Of a stretch of DNA of 64,000 nt, positions 16,243 through 24,864 are shown one piece after another (within the stretch, counting starts at the first letter, position 1; each line of letters opens with the position of its first letter). The stretch spans positions 3,992,010-4,056,009 of the forward strand of contig NZ_CP072467.1 of assembly GCF_018437505.1 (NCBI RefSeq), in the 5' to 3' direction. The stretch is from Spiractinospora alimapuensis (GTDB lineage Bacteria; Actinomycetota; Actinomycetes; Streptosporangiales; Streptosporangiaceae). Position numbers and translations under genes: made by a program. Under the pieces are notes generated by a model that worked only from the letters and a program-made list of their open reading frames with translations, was not told the origin of the DNA and made no database searches.

Positions 16243-17793
16243 GTGACGGAGTACGACAAGGGCGGCATCAAGATCACCCCCGACGACTGGCGTTACGCCA
16301 CCCTCAGGCGAGGCTTCAACCCCCGATGGAGCTCTGAGCCCGACTACATTCGGCTCGTGCGCAATCCCGGCGAGGTCGTCTACGCGCTGCGTGCCGCGCT
16401 GCGGGAGCCGCAGGACTGGACGCGGTCGCGGATCACGGTGCGTTCGGGCGGGCACTGTTACGAGGACTTCGTCTGTTCACCCGACGTCCGGGTGATCCTC
16501 GACGTCGGGCTGATGAACGGGATCTACTACGACCCCGACATGGAGGCCGTCTGCATCGAGTCCGGGGCGAGCAACTGGGACGTCACCGAGAAACTCGTCA
16601 AGAAGCTCGGCCTGCTGCTCCCCGGAGGATCCTGCAACACCGTCGGCGCAGGGGGGCACATCACCGGCGGGGGATTCGGCCTCTTCTCGCGGCAACATGG
16701 CCTCACCGTCGACTACCTGTACGGCGTGGAGGTCGCCGTGGTCACCGGTAGGGGCGAGGTGCGCCTGGTCACGGCCACCGCCGACGACGAGGGCGACCTC
16801 GGCGACCTGTTCTGGGCGCACACCGGTGGCGGCGGCGGGAATTTCGGCGTGGTCACCCGGTTCTGGTTCCGCGGCCTGCCCAAGGCGCCGTCCGGATACA
16901 TCCGGGTCGAGGCGGGGTGGCGTTGGGCGGACTTCCTCCCCGACGGCTACGACGACTTCAAGCGTGTCGTGACCCGGTTCGGCGAGTTCTTCCGGGACCA
17001 CCAGGACGAGGACGACGAGTACGCGGCCCTGTTCGGCATCCTGCAGCTCACTCCGTCGAACAACGAGAAGATCGGACTGTTGGCACAGATGGACGCCGAC
17101 ATTCCCGGCGCCGAGGACAGGGTCTGGGAGTTCGTCCGGTCCCTCGACGACGAGATCGGCCCCTTCCTGGTCGACCGCACCGAGGTCACCGGGGAGCACC
17201 CGGTGCTCACCGCGAGTCGGGAGCCAGTGCACGTCGACTGGGAGAAACTCTCCCAGGTGCCCATCCTCAGCAACAACGAGGCCGGCAAGTACAAGTCCGC
17301 CTACCTCCGTCGCCCGTTGCCCGAGCGTCAGATCCAGGCACTGTGGAACGGCCTGACCAACCCGCCCGACGGGGTGACCAAGGCGGTCATGCAGATCGAC
17401 TCCTACGGCTCGGCGATCAACCGGTCGGAGGTGGAGACGGCCATGGCCCAACGTGATTCGATCATGAAGATGCAGCACCAGGTCTACTGGCCGTCCGACA
17501 CCGACGGAACGACCCACATCGCGTGGATCCGGGACCTGTACGCCCGGATGTACGGGAGCGCCGCCAACCCGGTCGTTCCCGGTGTCCCCGTCCCCGACGA
17601 CGACACCGACGGCTGCTACATCAACTACCCGGACGTCGACCTGAGCGACCCCGCGTGGAACCGGTCGGACTACACCTGGGCGGAGCTCTACTACAAGGAG
17701 CACTACCCCCGCCTCCAGCGGGCGAAGGCGCGCTGGGACCCGATGAACGTCTTCAACCACCAGCAATCGATCGACCTGCCCACCGACGACTAG
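16243..17793 (+). CDS. FAD-linked oxidoreductase, berberine-bridge type, bicovalent flavin
   Basis: A 516-residue flavoenzyme of the BBE/GOOX class. The FAD domain has VRSGGHCYEDF with His71, and PGGSCNTVGAGGH with Cys131; together these are the two positions used for 8-alpha-histidyl and 6-S-cysteinyl flavin linkage. The C-terminus has the BBE domain (CYINYPDVDLSD, then YYKEHYPRLQRAKARWDP and NVFNHQQSI). Such enzymes oxidise sugars, alkaloids or polyketides using oxygen. GTG 16243 with a GAGGA site is preferred because family members begin at this TEYDKGGIKI segment; an ATG at 16150 would add 31 residues. The gene stands between MerR/Trx and ArsR, with no biosynthetic neighbours. Confidence 0.9.
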   Translation: MTEYDKGGIKITPDDWRYATLRRGFNPRWSSEPDYIRLVRNPGEVVYALRAALREPQDWTRSRITVRSGGHCYEDFVCSPDVRVILDVGLMNGIYYDPDMEAVCIESGASNWDVTEKLVKKLGLLLPGGSCNTVGAGGHITGGGFGLFSRQHGLTVDYLYGVEVAVVTGRGEVRLVTATADDEGDLGDLFWAHTGGGGGNFGVVTRFWFRGLPKAPSGYIRVEAGWRWADFLPDGYDDFKRVVTRFGEFFRDHQDEDDEYAALFGILQLTPSNNEKIGLLAQMDADIPGAEDRVWEFVRSLDDEIGPFLVDRTEVTGEHPVLTASREPVHVDWEKLSQVPILSNNEAGKYKSAYLRRPLPERQIQALWNGLTNPPDGVTKAVMQIDSYGSAINRSEVETAMAQRDSIMKMQHQVYWPSDTDGTTHIAWIRDLYARMYGSAANPVVPGVPVPDDDTDGCYINYPDVDLSDPAWNRSDYTWAELYYKEHYPRLQRAKARWDPMNVFNHQQSIDLPTDD

Positions 17794-17882
17794 CGAGACC
17801 TCGGAGCCGTGCTGCCGCCTCGTGACAGTGGCGGCGGCACGACACCGCGCGCTCCGCCAGTCGTGATTTGCTCGGAACGCAT

Positions 17883-17912
17883 GCATGGAAAAGCGTGCAC
17901 GGATTTCCATGC
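17883..17912. promoter_or_regulatory. Inverted repeat operator before the ArsR gene
   Basis: GCATGGAAA and TTTCCATGC are separated by 12 bases. The repeat ends 17 bp before the chosen ATG, a position suited to autoregulation by the ArsR-type protein. It also argues against translation from ATG 17885, which lies inside the dyad. Confidence 0.65.
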
Positions 17913-17929
17913 GTGCTATGGTCGGTGGC

Positions 17930-18568
17930 ATGACCTCGGATCAGTCCCCTGATCATCTGAACGGCCAGGCGCCGACCACGGCTGACCTGAACACGCTCAA
18001 AGCGTTGGCCAACCCACTGCGCCAGCGGATTCTCCGCCATCTCCAGGAACGGGGACCGGCGACGTCCACGACGCTCGCGAAGGACCTGGGCGTCACCAGC
18101 GGCGGGACGAGCTACAACCTCCGCATCCTCGCCGACAGCGGGCTGGTCGAGGAGGTGCCGGAGCGCGCGCACGGCCGGGAGCGGTGGTGGCGCTATCGTT
18201 CCGCTGACCTGCGTCTTCCCCGTGGCGGCGACACGGAGACCGAGGCGGCCGTGGGCGAGCTGCTGGGACAGTGGTTCGAGGCGGACGCCCAGGACCTGGA
18301 ACGGTTCGCCGCGGCGCAGGCCTCCATGGGGGAGTGGGGCGACGCGCTGCAGTACTCGCGCGGGGCGATCACCGTCACCCGCGCCGAACTGGAGAACTTC
18401 TTCAGCGACTACCTCGCCCTGCTGCGCCGCTACCAGCACGCGGCCGCGTCGACCGACGACGCCCGGCTCGTACACACTCGACTGCTGGCACTCCCATCCC
18501 CGGACGCACCCGACGCCGCCGATGCCCGTTCGGACGCGACAGGGATGGACGGTGAGGGGCACGGATGA
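17930..18568 (+). CDS. ArsR-family (winged HTH) regulator
   Basis: A 212-residue protein. The wHTH spans roughly residues 20-95 with LKALANPLRQRILRHLQERG and LAKDLGVTSGGTSYNLRIL, and a wing reading ERAHGRERWWRYRS. The C-terminal half is helical (LLGQWFEADAQDLERFAAAQ) as in the larger ArsR/YdfF-like regulators with an added ligand or dimerisation region. There are no Cys metal ligands, so metal sensing is unlikely. It is followed 167 bp later by a secreted hydrolase gene, its likely target. Confidence 0.87.
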   Translation: MTSDQSPDHLNGQAPTTADLNTLKALANPLRQRILRHLQERGPATSTTLAKDLGVTSGGTSYNLRILADSGLVEEVPERAHGRERWWRYRSADLRLPRGGDTETEAAVGELLGQWFEADAQDLERFAAAQASMGEWGDALQYSRGAITVTRAELENFFSDYLALLRRYQHAAASTDDARLVHTRLLALPSPDAPDAADARSDATGMDGEGHG

Positions 18569-18735
18569 ACTGACCTCACCCACGGACCGACAGCACCGTC
18601 CGATACTCCCCGGCAGCCACCGCTGTGCCTGGGTCGCCGAGCTGCAACTCGACGACCCAGAGGTGGAGGCCGTCCCACCACGCGACTTCGCGTGGCCTCT
18701 TCAGGTACGCACCTCCACCAGCAAGGAGAGCACCA

Positions 18736-20178
18736 TTGTCGTGCGCCCGCAAACAGCTCCGCCCCACCGCCGTCGTGCTCCTCACCGCCCTCTGTCTGGC
18801 GCTGGCCTGGAGCGTCCTCCCCGCGAGGGCGGACGCCACCCCGTCGGACCTCGCGCCTTCCGAGTTGGTGACCGAGGAGGTCACCGTCCCCTCCGACGGA
18901 GCGGCCCTCGACGGGACCCTGGTCATCCCACAGGACCACGCCGTCGACCTGCCGGGGCTGGTGATGATCACCGGGGCCGGTGGGATGCGTCAGGACTACA
19001 CGGCTGAGGCCGAGGAGCTCGCGCGGTCCGGGATCGCCGTCCTCCTCTACGACAAGCGCCCGACACAGCGACCCGCGATGTCGTTCGACGTGCTCGCGGC
19101 CGACGCTCTCGCAGCCGTCGACCTGTTGAGCGACCACGAGGCCACGGACCCCGACCGGATCGGGGTCTGGGGGCACAGTGAGGGAGCGTGGGTCGCCCCG
19201 CTCGCCGCCTCGGAATCCGACGAGGTCGCGTTCGTGGTCGCCGTGGCGGGCAGCGCCTACTCCCCGGACCGGAGTCAACTGTGGAGCAACCGCGTCCACC
19301 TGACGCACGCCGGCGTCCGGGAGTCGCTGCTGGCACCGCTCGGCGAGCGGCTGAGTCGGATGTTGGTCGACCTCGACGCCTACGGCGACGTCGACCACGA
19401 CCCGCTGGCCACCATGGGCGCGGTGACCCAACCGATCCTCATCGTCGCCGCGGAACACGATCGCTCCGTGCCGGCGGGCGAGAGCGTGGGGCTGCTGCGT
19501 GACGCCTTGGCGGAGCATCCACACCACACGATCCGCGTCGTCGCGGACGCCGACCACGGGATGCGCCACAGCGAGGACGGATTCGACGTCGACCGGTCGG
19601 CGCCGTTCGCGGCGGGCTACCCGGATCTGGTGACCGAGTGGATCCACCCCTTGGACCCCGCCGAACCCGTCGCCTCGGTGGACGAGGCTCCGGAACAGGA
19701 CACCTCGACCGAGCCCGTGGCGGCCCTCTCCTGGTTCGAAACGTCCGGCGCGCACGCGACGGCGGTCCTGCTGATGCTCGTCTGCTTCGCGTCCATGCCG
19801 GTCACGATGCTGGTGCGCCGGATCCGCCGTCGACCTCGAGACCCTTCCCGCTGGTGGTTGCTGTCGGGCAGTGCCGCCGGTATCGGCGTCGCATTGGGGA
19901 CCCCGGTCTACCTCTTCACGATCGTGATGTCCGGCGCCAGCACGGTTACCACCACGGTGCTGGGGCGGCCCCTGCCGTGGCTGGTGCTGCAGCTCCTCGC
20001 GAGCTTCCTTGTGGTCGCCGCTCTCGTCGTCGCGACCAGCCGCGTCCGCGCGGCCCGAGCCAATCGCGCCGGCAGTGGGAGCACCGCCGTTCCCATCACC
20101 TGGGGCCTGTCGCTACCCACGCTAGGCGCCGCCCTATTCGTACCCTGGGCGACCCTTTGGGGACTGTTCACGATCTGA
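18736..20178 (+). CDS. Secreted/membrane alpha/beta hydrolase with C-terminal membrane helices
   Basis: A 480-residue protein from a TTG start at 18736, chosen because AAGGAGAG lies 5 bases upstream and because it exposes a clean signal peptide (Arg/Lys, then TAVVLLTALCLALAWSVLPA, ending ARADA). The hydrolase domain has nucleophile Ser148 in WGHSEGAW, an acid in AAEHDRSVP and His in VADADHGM. After residue 330 there are about four membrane helices, an unusual fusion that would anchor an extracytoplasmic esterase. A dienelactone-hydrolase-like or acyl-peptidase-like role is possible. It sits behind the ArsR gene. Confidence 0.85.
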   Translation: MSCARKQLRPTAVVLLTALCLALAWSVLPARADATPSDLAPSELVTEEVTVPSDGAALDGTLVIPQDHAVDLPGLVMITGAGGMRQDYTAEAEELARSGIAVLLYDKRPTQRPAMSFDVLAADALAAVDLLSDHEATDPDRIGVWGHSEGAWVAPLAASESDEVAFVVAVAGSAYSPDRSQLWSNRVHLTHAGVRESLLAPLGERLSRMLVDLDAYGDVDHDPLATMGAVTQPILIVAAEHDRSVPAGESVGLLRDALAEHPHHTIRVVADADHGMRHSEDGFDVDRSAPFAAGYPDLVTEWIHPLDPAEPVASVDEAPEQDTSTEPVAALSWFETSGAHATAVLLMLVCFASMPVTMLVRRIRRRPRDPSRWWLLSGSAAGIGVALGTPVYLFTIVMSGASTVTTTVLGRPLPWLVLQLLASFLVVAALVVATSRVRAARANRAGSGSTAVPITWGLSLPTLGAALFVPWATLWGLFTI

Positions 20179-20434
20179 CACCCATGTCGCCATGGCGCGG
20201 TGAGAGGAGACGCCACGCGCGGTGGGTTTCCTTCTACGGCCGGCTCCTCAACGGCGCCGAGGCCTTGGAAAGGTCGCGCTGCGCGCGGCTCATTTTCGTG
20301 GCGACTTCGGTGCTGCGGGCAAGTGGTTGGTGGCCTGGTGCCCCGGGCTTGCTCCCCACTTGGCCCTTCACTCCGCGGGCGCGTAACCGGAGTGGCCGCT
20401 GGGGAGTGAGCCACGCGAAGCGTGCCCGATGTTT

Positions 20435-21016
20435 TTAGGTGGGTTTGAGGAGGCGGCTGGTGTAGCCGGCGTTGATGAGGGATTGGTAGGCGTGGAGGAC
20501 GGGTTGGGGGATGTCTTGTTGGATGGCGAATCCGCGTTCGGGGTACTCGATGATGCGGTTGAGGTCGCCGATGAGCATGTCGACCACGAACTGTTCGTTG
20601 TCCATGGTCTTGAGGTAGTCGTCGAAGTCCAGGGGTGCGGAGGTGCAGGTGATGTCGACTTCGGGCCACTCCTTGCGGGCGGTGGCGTAGGCGCGGCGTT
20701 CCATGTAGGGCATGGACACCAACAGGACTGACTTCACCTCGGCGCCGACCTGGGTGAGTGCCTCGCGGGAGAAGCGGATGTTCTCGCCTGTGTTGCGGGC
20801 ACGAGGCTCGACCACGATCGCCTCAGCGGGCACACCCAGAGCCTGAGCGTGCTCGGAGAAGTGCACCGCCTCCCCACGCGGGAAACGCCCCGGCTTCGTC
20901 GGATTCGGCCCTCCGGTGAACACCAGGGTCGAGAACAGTCCCGCCTGGTACAGCCGGGCACATCCGCCAACCACCGCGACCCACCCGACACAACCAACTC
21001 CCCGATGATCACTCAC
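20435..21016 (-). CDS. YdcF-like (DUF218) protein with shortened N-terminus
   Basis: A 193-residue product from GTG 21016. Most of the DUF218 fold is present: ARLYQAGLFSTLVFTGG, then RFPRGEAVHFSEHAQALGVP, EAIVVEPRARNTGENIRFSR and LLVSMPYMERRAYATARKEWP. Family members normally have about 40 more residues at the N-terminus ending in a GLGxxDxxVA loop; here that part is missing or scrambled, and a second frame (VIIGELVVSGGSRWLADV) also resembles it. Decay or an indel near 20965 is likely. DUF218 proteins act on envelope polymers or nucleotide-like metabolites in other bacteria, but this cytosolic type is uncharacterised. It sits beside the DUF397/XRE genes, a frequent neighbourhood. Confidence 0.72.
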   Translation of the reverse strand: MSDHRGVGCVGWVAVVGGCARLYQAGLFSTLVFTGGPNPTKPGRFPRGEAVHFSEHAQALGVPAEAIVVEPRARNTGENIRFSREALTQVGAEVKSVLLVSMPYMERRAYATARKEWPEVDITCTSAPLDFDDYLKTMDNEQFVVDMLIGDLNRIIEYPERGFAIQQDIPQPVLHAYQSLINAGYTSRLLKPT

Positions 21017-21117
21017 GGAAGCACCTGCACAACAGCCTGCTTCCGGATGGCCTCCACACTCTGAAGCTGATGTCGCAAGCCAACCCTGAGCACGGCGCCG
21101 CCGCAAGAACTCAGAAA

Positions 21118-21309
21118 TCAGAGCTCGCCAGTGCGCGCGGCGTGGAGGAAGGCTGACCACTCAGTGGTCGTGAAGGACAGGGGGCCCAGGTCGGGGTGTT
21201 TCGAGTCCCGGACCGCTGCCCCGGCTGGGAGTTCGGCGACCTCCACGCAGTTGTTGCCCGAGCCGCTGTAGCTGGACTTGTGCCAGGTGGGGTGGGGGGT
21301 TTGTGGCAT
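21118..21309 (-). CDS. DUF397 protein (copy 1)
   Basis: A 63-residue DUF397 protein with the hallmark WHKSSYSGSGNNCVEVAEL at the start and EWSAFLHAARTGEL at the end. GGGAGGAACCC precedes ATG 21309. DUF397 genes typically accompany XRE/DUF5753 regulators; in Streptomyces the Scr1/Scr2 pair (XRE and DUF397) affects antibiotic production, and WhiJ clusters affect development. This is one of two tandem copies here, likely a duplication because their tails are almost identical. Confidence 0.93.
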   Translation of the reverse strand: MPQTPHPTWHKSSYSGSGNNCVEVAELPAGAAVRDSKHPDLGPLSFTTTEWSAFLHAARTGEL

Positions 21310-21429
21310 GGGTTCCTCCCGGCTGGGTGGGGGTGGCCGTGGAGTTCACCGTAGCCCGGCGGGGTTCTCCGTACGGCGGGGATGACGAAGGCCCCGGCGC
21401 TTGCCAGGGGCCTCGGACGACTGGGGTGC

Positions 21430-21612
21430 TTAAAGTTCGCCGGTGCGGGTGGCGTGAAGGAAGGCGGACCACTCAGGGACGGGGATGGTGAGATGGCCAA
21501 GGTGGCGATGCTGGGTGTCGCGGATGAGTACCTGGCCAGTGTCAGTGCGGCACTCGACACAGGCGTTAGAGCTTCCACCGCTGTAGCTTGACTTGTGCCA
21601 CTGGTCATTCAT
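21430..21612 (-). CDS. DUF397 protein (copy 2), coupled to the XRE gene
   Basis: A 60-residue DUF397 protein beginning MNDQWHKSSYSGGSSNACVE and ending EWSAFLHATRTGEL. Its ATG overlaps the TGA of the XRE gene (ATGA), so the two are translationally coupled. This is the usual partner arrangement of DUF397 with an XRE/DUF5753 regulator. The central part differs from copy 1, which may give a different binding partner. Confidence 0.94.
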   Translation of the reverse strand: MNDQWHKSSYSGGSSNACVECRTDTGQVLIRDTQHRHLGHLTIPVPEWSAFLHATRTGEL

Positions 21613-22418
21613 GGCGCGAAATCCTCTCTGATCTTCTTGATCATCTTGCCAGACTCGGTGAGGGAGAGCGCCTCGGCTTGCAGTGCCCCGAAGAGCGTCT
21701 CACAGCGGTTGATTTGCTCAGCGTTTTCGACCACCTCCTCACCCAAGAGGTGTTCTACCAAGACCACAGAGGTTCTACCGGTGAATCTCAACACACGAAA
21801 ATTGCCGTTCATCCCAGGATGATGGGGTGCGTACTCCGGGATGATCTGTAGTTTCAGCGACGAGGCGTCCATCAGGGTGATGATGTGGGTCAGTTGGTCG
21901 TGTATGAGCTCACGACTCCCGACCACCCGCTTCAACGCGACCTCGTCGACCACGTACCACAGCAGCGGGTTCAGGTTGAGCTCACCTCGGCGCTTCACTC
22001 GTGCTCGCACGTCTTGATCAATCTCCATGGGGGTCGCCCAGGGCCGCGCATCCGTCATAAACGTGCGTGCGTACTCCTCGGTCTGGAGAAGCCCGGGAAT
22101 GAAGGTGGTCGTGTACTCCCTGATCTCGACGGCCTCTCGTTCCAGGAGACCGATGTCCCGCCACCAGGCGGGGACGTCCACGTTGTTGTTGATGTCGAGC
22201 CAAAGCCGGGTCAGCTTTCCATCTGTGGAGAGCGCGGTGTCCATTGCCTCCGCATGTGACCGTTTTGGCTCTCGTGTCCCATTCTCGATTGCGGAGATCA
22301 TGGAGCCGGACATGTTCACGGCAGCACCCAGCGTGACCTGCGTGATCCCTTCCTTTGTTCGGTAGTGCCGCAGTTCGTTGCTGAATTCGTGCCACTGGTT
22401 TTCCGCTTCAGAGGTCAT
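21609..22418 (-). CDS. XRE helix-turn-helix regulator with DUF5753 (WhiJ/Scr1-like)
   Basis: A 269-residue regulator. The N-terminal HTH covers residues 12-65 (LRHYRTKEGITQVTLGAAVN, then SGSMISAIENGTREPKR). The DUF5753 domain follows, with the typical REYTTTFIPGLLQTEEYART and later LNPLLWYVVDEVALKR, ending in a Ser/Leu/Lys tail. In Streptomyces such proteins repress or activate development and secondary-metabolism genes together with a DUF397 partner. It is first in a minus-strand operon with DUF397 and faces a second, plus-strand set with an anti-sigma-like ATPase. Confidence 0.94.
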   Translation of the reverse strand: MTSEAENQWHEFSNELRHYRTKEGITQVTLGAAVNMSGSMISAIENGTREPKRSHAEAMDTALSTDGKLTRLWLDINNNVDVPAWWRDIGLLEREAVEIREYTTTFIPGLLQTEEYARTFMTDARPWATPMEIDQDVRARVKRRGELNLNPLLWYVVDEVALKRVVGSRELIHDQLTHIITLMDASSLKLQIIPEYAPHHPGMNGNFRVLRFTGRTSVVLVEHLLGEEVVENAEQINRCETLFGALQAEALSLTESGKMIKKIREDFAP

Positions 22419-22596
22419 AGCACATTTCTATGCGGAAGCTCTACGAGGCTCCACTCGTTCAACGGAATTCGCCATTCCTGTGGAAAACCTAGCGGATGGT
22501 TACCGCGTGACCCCACTGTGGAGACTCCGACCAGCCAATAGACCCCCGCGACCGACAAAAGCGGTCCGGGGGCGTGGCCCAACTGGGAGGTTCCAG

Positions 22597-22791
22597 ATGG
22601 ACAGGTTTGACCCTAACGCTCGTGGTGTGGACTGGTGTCGGCGCGGTGGTGCGGCTCGGGTGCGGCCGTACCTCTTTCGTCGCCATGCGTATGTGTGGTG
22701 TCGAGGGTGCGGCACTGCGCTGGACCACCCCTCTACGGTGACCTCGGTGTTGTCGACGGGGCCGATGCCGGTTGTGGAGGTCGTGTCATGA
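22597..22791 (+). CDS. Small Cys/Arg-rich hypothetical protein
   Basis: A 64-residue product, MDRFDPNARGVDWCRRGG at the start and WCRGCGTALDH in the middle. GGGAGG (22585-22590) is 6 bases before ATG. Its TGA overlaps the ATG of the next gene (ATGA), so it leads a coupled operon. The CRGC pair plus an earlier Cys could bind metal, but no family is recognised. Small proteins of this kind often precede anti-sigma-like ATPase genes in actinomycetes. Confidence 0.72.
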   Translation: MDRFDPNARGVDWCRRGGAARVRPYLFRRHAYVWCRGCGTALDHPSTVTSVLSTGPMPVVEVVS

Positions 22792-23207
22792 CCGGCCGCA
22801 GGTTCGCGGGTGTTCCTGGAAGTGTCGCTTTGGTGCGGGCGTGGACTCGGAACGAGCTCCATCAGCGTGGTACCGATCTCGGCGCGGTGGAGGAGGCCGC
22901 GCTTGTCGTGAGCGAGTTGGCGACGAACGCGATCCGTCACTCCCGGAGCGGTCACCCCGGCGGCTCGTTCCTGGTGGAACTCGACATCCGACCCTCAATG
23001 GTGCGGATCAGTGTTGTTGATCAGGGCACGGATGGGAAGTCGGTTCCGATGTGGGGGAAGAAGACCGATCCCCTCACCGAGCACGGCCACGGGTTGAACC
23101 TTGTGGCGAGTTTGGTGGAGCGGTGGACCACCATCACCAACAACGGCCACTGCACCGTCACCACCGACCTCCCCACCCTCGTCCCCACCGCGGGAGGCCG
23201 ACGGTGA
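22788..23207 (+). CDS. RsbW-like ATP-binding protein (anti-sigma/AbaA-like)
   Basis: A 139-residue GHKL ATPase of the HATPase_c_2 type. It has VVSELATNAIRHSRSGHPGG (N-box, E and N for Mg-ATP), VDQGTDGKSVP (G1) and HGHGLNLVASLVERW (G2). Such proteins act as anti-sigma factors or related kinases; members beside XRE/DUF397 genes are grouped with the WhiJ/AbaA-type clusters. GGAGGT precedes ATG 22788. It overlaps both neighbours by 4 bases (ATGA and GTGA), so the three genes form one translational unit. Confidence 0.9.
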   Translation: MTGRRFAGVPGSVALVRAWTRNELHQRGTDLGAVEEAALVVSELATNAIRHSRSGHPGGSFLVELDIRPSMVRISVVDQGTDGKSVPMWGKKTDPLTEHGHGLNLVASLVERWTTITNNGHCTVTTDLPTLVPTAGGRR

Positions 23208-23449
23208 ACACCAACCCCGTCACCACCCTGCTCCACCTCTTAACCCCGCACGGCGCCGTGTTCTACCGCACCACCGGAAACCCCACACAAGGCCGAACCC
23301 ACGTCTCCCTCTCCATCAAACGGGACAACGGCCAAATGATCCACGCAACGTTGACCAACGACATGTGGCACGTCGCTGGCCGCACCTACCCCACCGGCGC
23401 CGAACACCACGTCGCCACCCACCTCCTCACCCACAAACACCACACCTAG
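23204..23449 (+). CDS. Small hypothetical protein after the RsbW-like gene
   Basis: An 81-residue product from GTG 23204, which overlaps the stop of the ATPase gene (GTGA) and has GGGAGG about 7 bases upstream. The sequence is His/Thr-rich (HLLTPHGAVFYRTTGNPTQG, and THLLTHKHHT at the end) and predicts beta strands. The coupling suggests it works with the ATPase; no family is recognised. Confidence 0.75.
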   Translation: MNTNPVTTLLHLLTPHGAVFYRTTGNPTQGRTHVSLSIKRDNGQMIHATLTNDMWHVAGRTYPTGAEHHVATHLLTHKHHT

Positions 23450-23642
23450 ACCACAACCCCGCCCCGCACCCCTCCCGCAGGGCGGCCCCCAAGTGGTGGG
23501 GATCCAGGCCAACCCGACCCGGATCCCCACCACCACCCCCACACGCCAACTGGAACGTCCTGACCCACGTAGGCCTGCGGGCATCATGGGGGGCGCCCCC
23601 CGCGACAACACGTCCGCACCACTACGCCAGTCACGGAGAACT

Positions 23643-24821
23643 ATGCAGCCCTCCGAGCACGTACCCGAACTGATGTCTCTCCTCGTGGAGGGGTTCGCCA
23701 ACGCACAGGTCGAGGTCGAACTGCTGCCGCCGACCACATTGCGGATCCAGGTCCCCGGGCACGACCCGGTCGAGGCGGACTACGAGTCCACCGTGGCGGA
23801 GGCGCGTGCGTTCGAGGCGGAGGACTATCCCGAGATCGCGGCCCAGGTGGTGCGCGCGCTGCTGCGGCGGTACCGGGAGAACGGGATCCGGCTGGGCACG
23901 CACTACCCGCCCCACTACGACGACCACGGGCGCCACGCCCTGGTCACGGCACTGGCCGAGCGGGACCTGCCCTCCTTCTTTGAGGACCCGCGCACGCTGA
24001 GCCTCCCCCTGTCCAGTGGCGACCGCGTCATCAGCGACGTGAGCAGCTACATCGACACCGTCGAGGGTGTGTCGGCGGAACAGGCCGAGGAGGCGGCGAA
24101 CCGCTTCGCGGACCTGCTGGCCCAGCAGCTCGCGCAGATCGTCCCGCAGCGGTCGGCACCGGACAGCCAGATCCGCGTCCGGCTCTACCCGGAGTCGGCC
24201 TTCTCCGAGGAGGTCCTGGCGGGCCTGCTCTGTCGCCCCTTCGGCCCCGGACTCTGGCAGGTCGCGGCGCTGGACAGCCCCGACACCGTCCAGCCGATGG
24301 GGCGGCAACAGCACGAGGAGACGGGCCGCCCCGACGACGAGGTCTTCGCGGCCGGGGTCGCCAACGCCCTGCGGGAGCCGGTCGAGGTGTCGCGGCACGA
24401 GATCGGCGGCGTGACCATCGTCCACGTCGGGGGCCAGCACCCCTACGTCGCGGCGCAGTTGCACAACCTCGGCGAACACATTGGTCCGGCGCCCCACGGC
24501 GCCCTGGTCGCGGTGCCGGTCCCGCAGGTGGTGATGGCGCACGTCCTGGGGGATGGGCATCCGATCGCCGCACTGGAGACCCTCCAGAACGTCGCCCAAC
24601 GGTTCGTGGACGACAGCGAGCGCCCGATCACGCCGCACCTGTACTGGTGGCGCCCCGCCGGCCCGGCCGATGACGTCTCCGCGGTGCCGGAACTGCACCT
24701 GGCGCGGATCGAGATCGAAGAGGAGGACGACCGCGTGGCCCTGTACTCAAGCTCCGACGACTTCCAGCCGATGATGGAGTCCGTGCTCGAGAGCCAGCGC
24801 GCCGCCTCCGACGAATCCTGA
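23643..24821 (+). CDS. Hypothetical 392-residue protein
   Basis: A long acidic cytosolic protein. The N-terminus (HVPELMSLLVEGFANAQVEV) is followed by a helical and then mixed region; the middle has RVRLYPESAFSEEVLAGLLC and VTIVHVGGQHPYVAAQLHNL, and the C-terminus a run of acidic residues (EIEEEDDRVALYSSSDDF). GGAG lies 5 bases before ATG 23643. I do not recognise a domain. Steady codon bias over its full length shows it is a real gene. It is ended by the perfect palindrome at 24865. Confidence 0.8.
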   Translation: MQPSEHVPELMSLLVEGFANAQVEVELLPPTTLRIQVPGHDPVEADYESTVAEARAFEAEDYPEIAAQVVRALLRRYRENGIRLGTHYPPHYDDHGRHALVTALAERDLPSFFEDPRTLSLPLSSGDRVISDVSSYIDTVEGVSAEQAEEAANRFADLLAQQLAQIVPQRSAPDSQIRVRLYPESAFSEEVLAGLLCRPFGPGLWQVAALDSPDTVQPMGRQQHEETGRPDDEVFAAGVANALREPVEVSRHEIGGVTIVHVGGQHPYVAAQLHNLGEHIGPAPHGALVAVPVPQVVMAHVLGDGHPIAALETLQNVAQRFVDDSERPITPHLYWWRPAGPADDVSAVPELHLARIEIEEEDDRVALYSSSDDFQPMMESVLESQRAASDES

Positions 24822-24864
24822 GGCGCGGCCGGTGAGCTGACCGGCGTAGCCGGGCGGAGTCACG

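Noticed and set aside
17885-17929. Longer ArsR start at ATG 17885
   Set aside because: It lies inside the 9-bp inverted repeat and lacks a ribosome site; family alignment supports ATG 17930.
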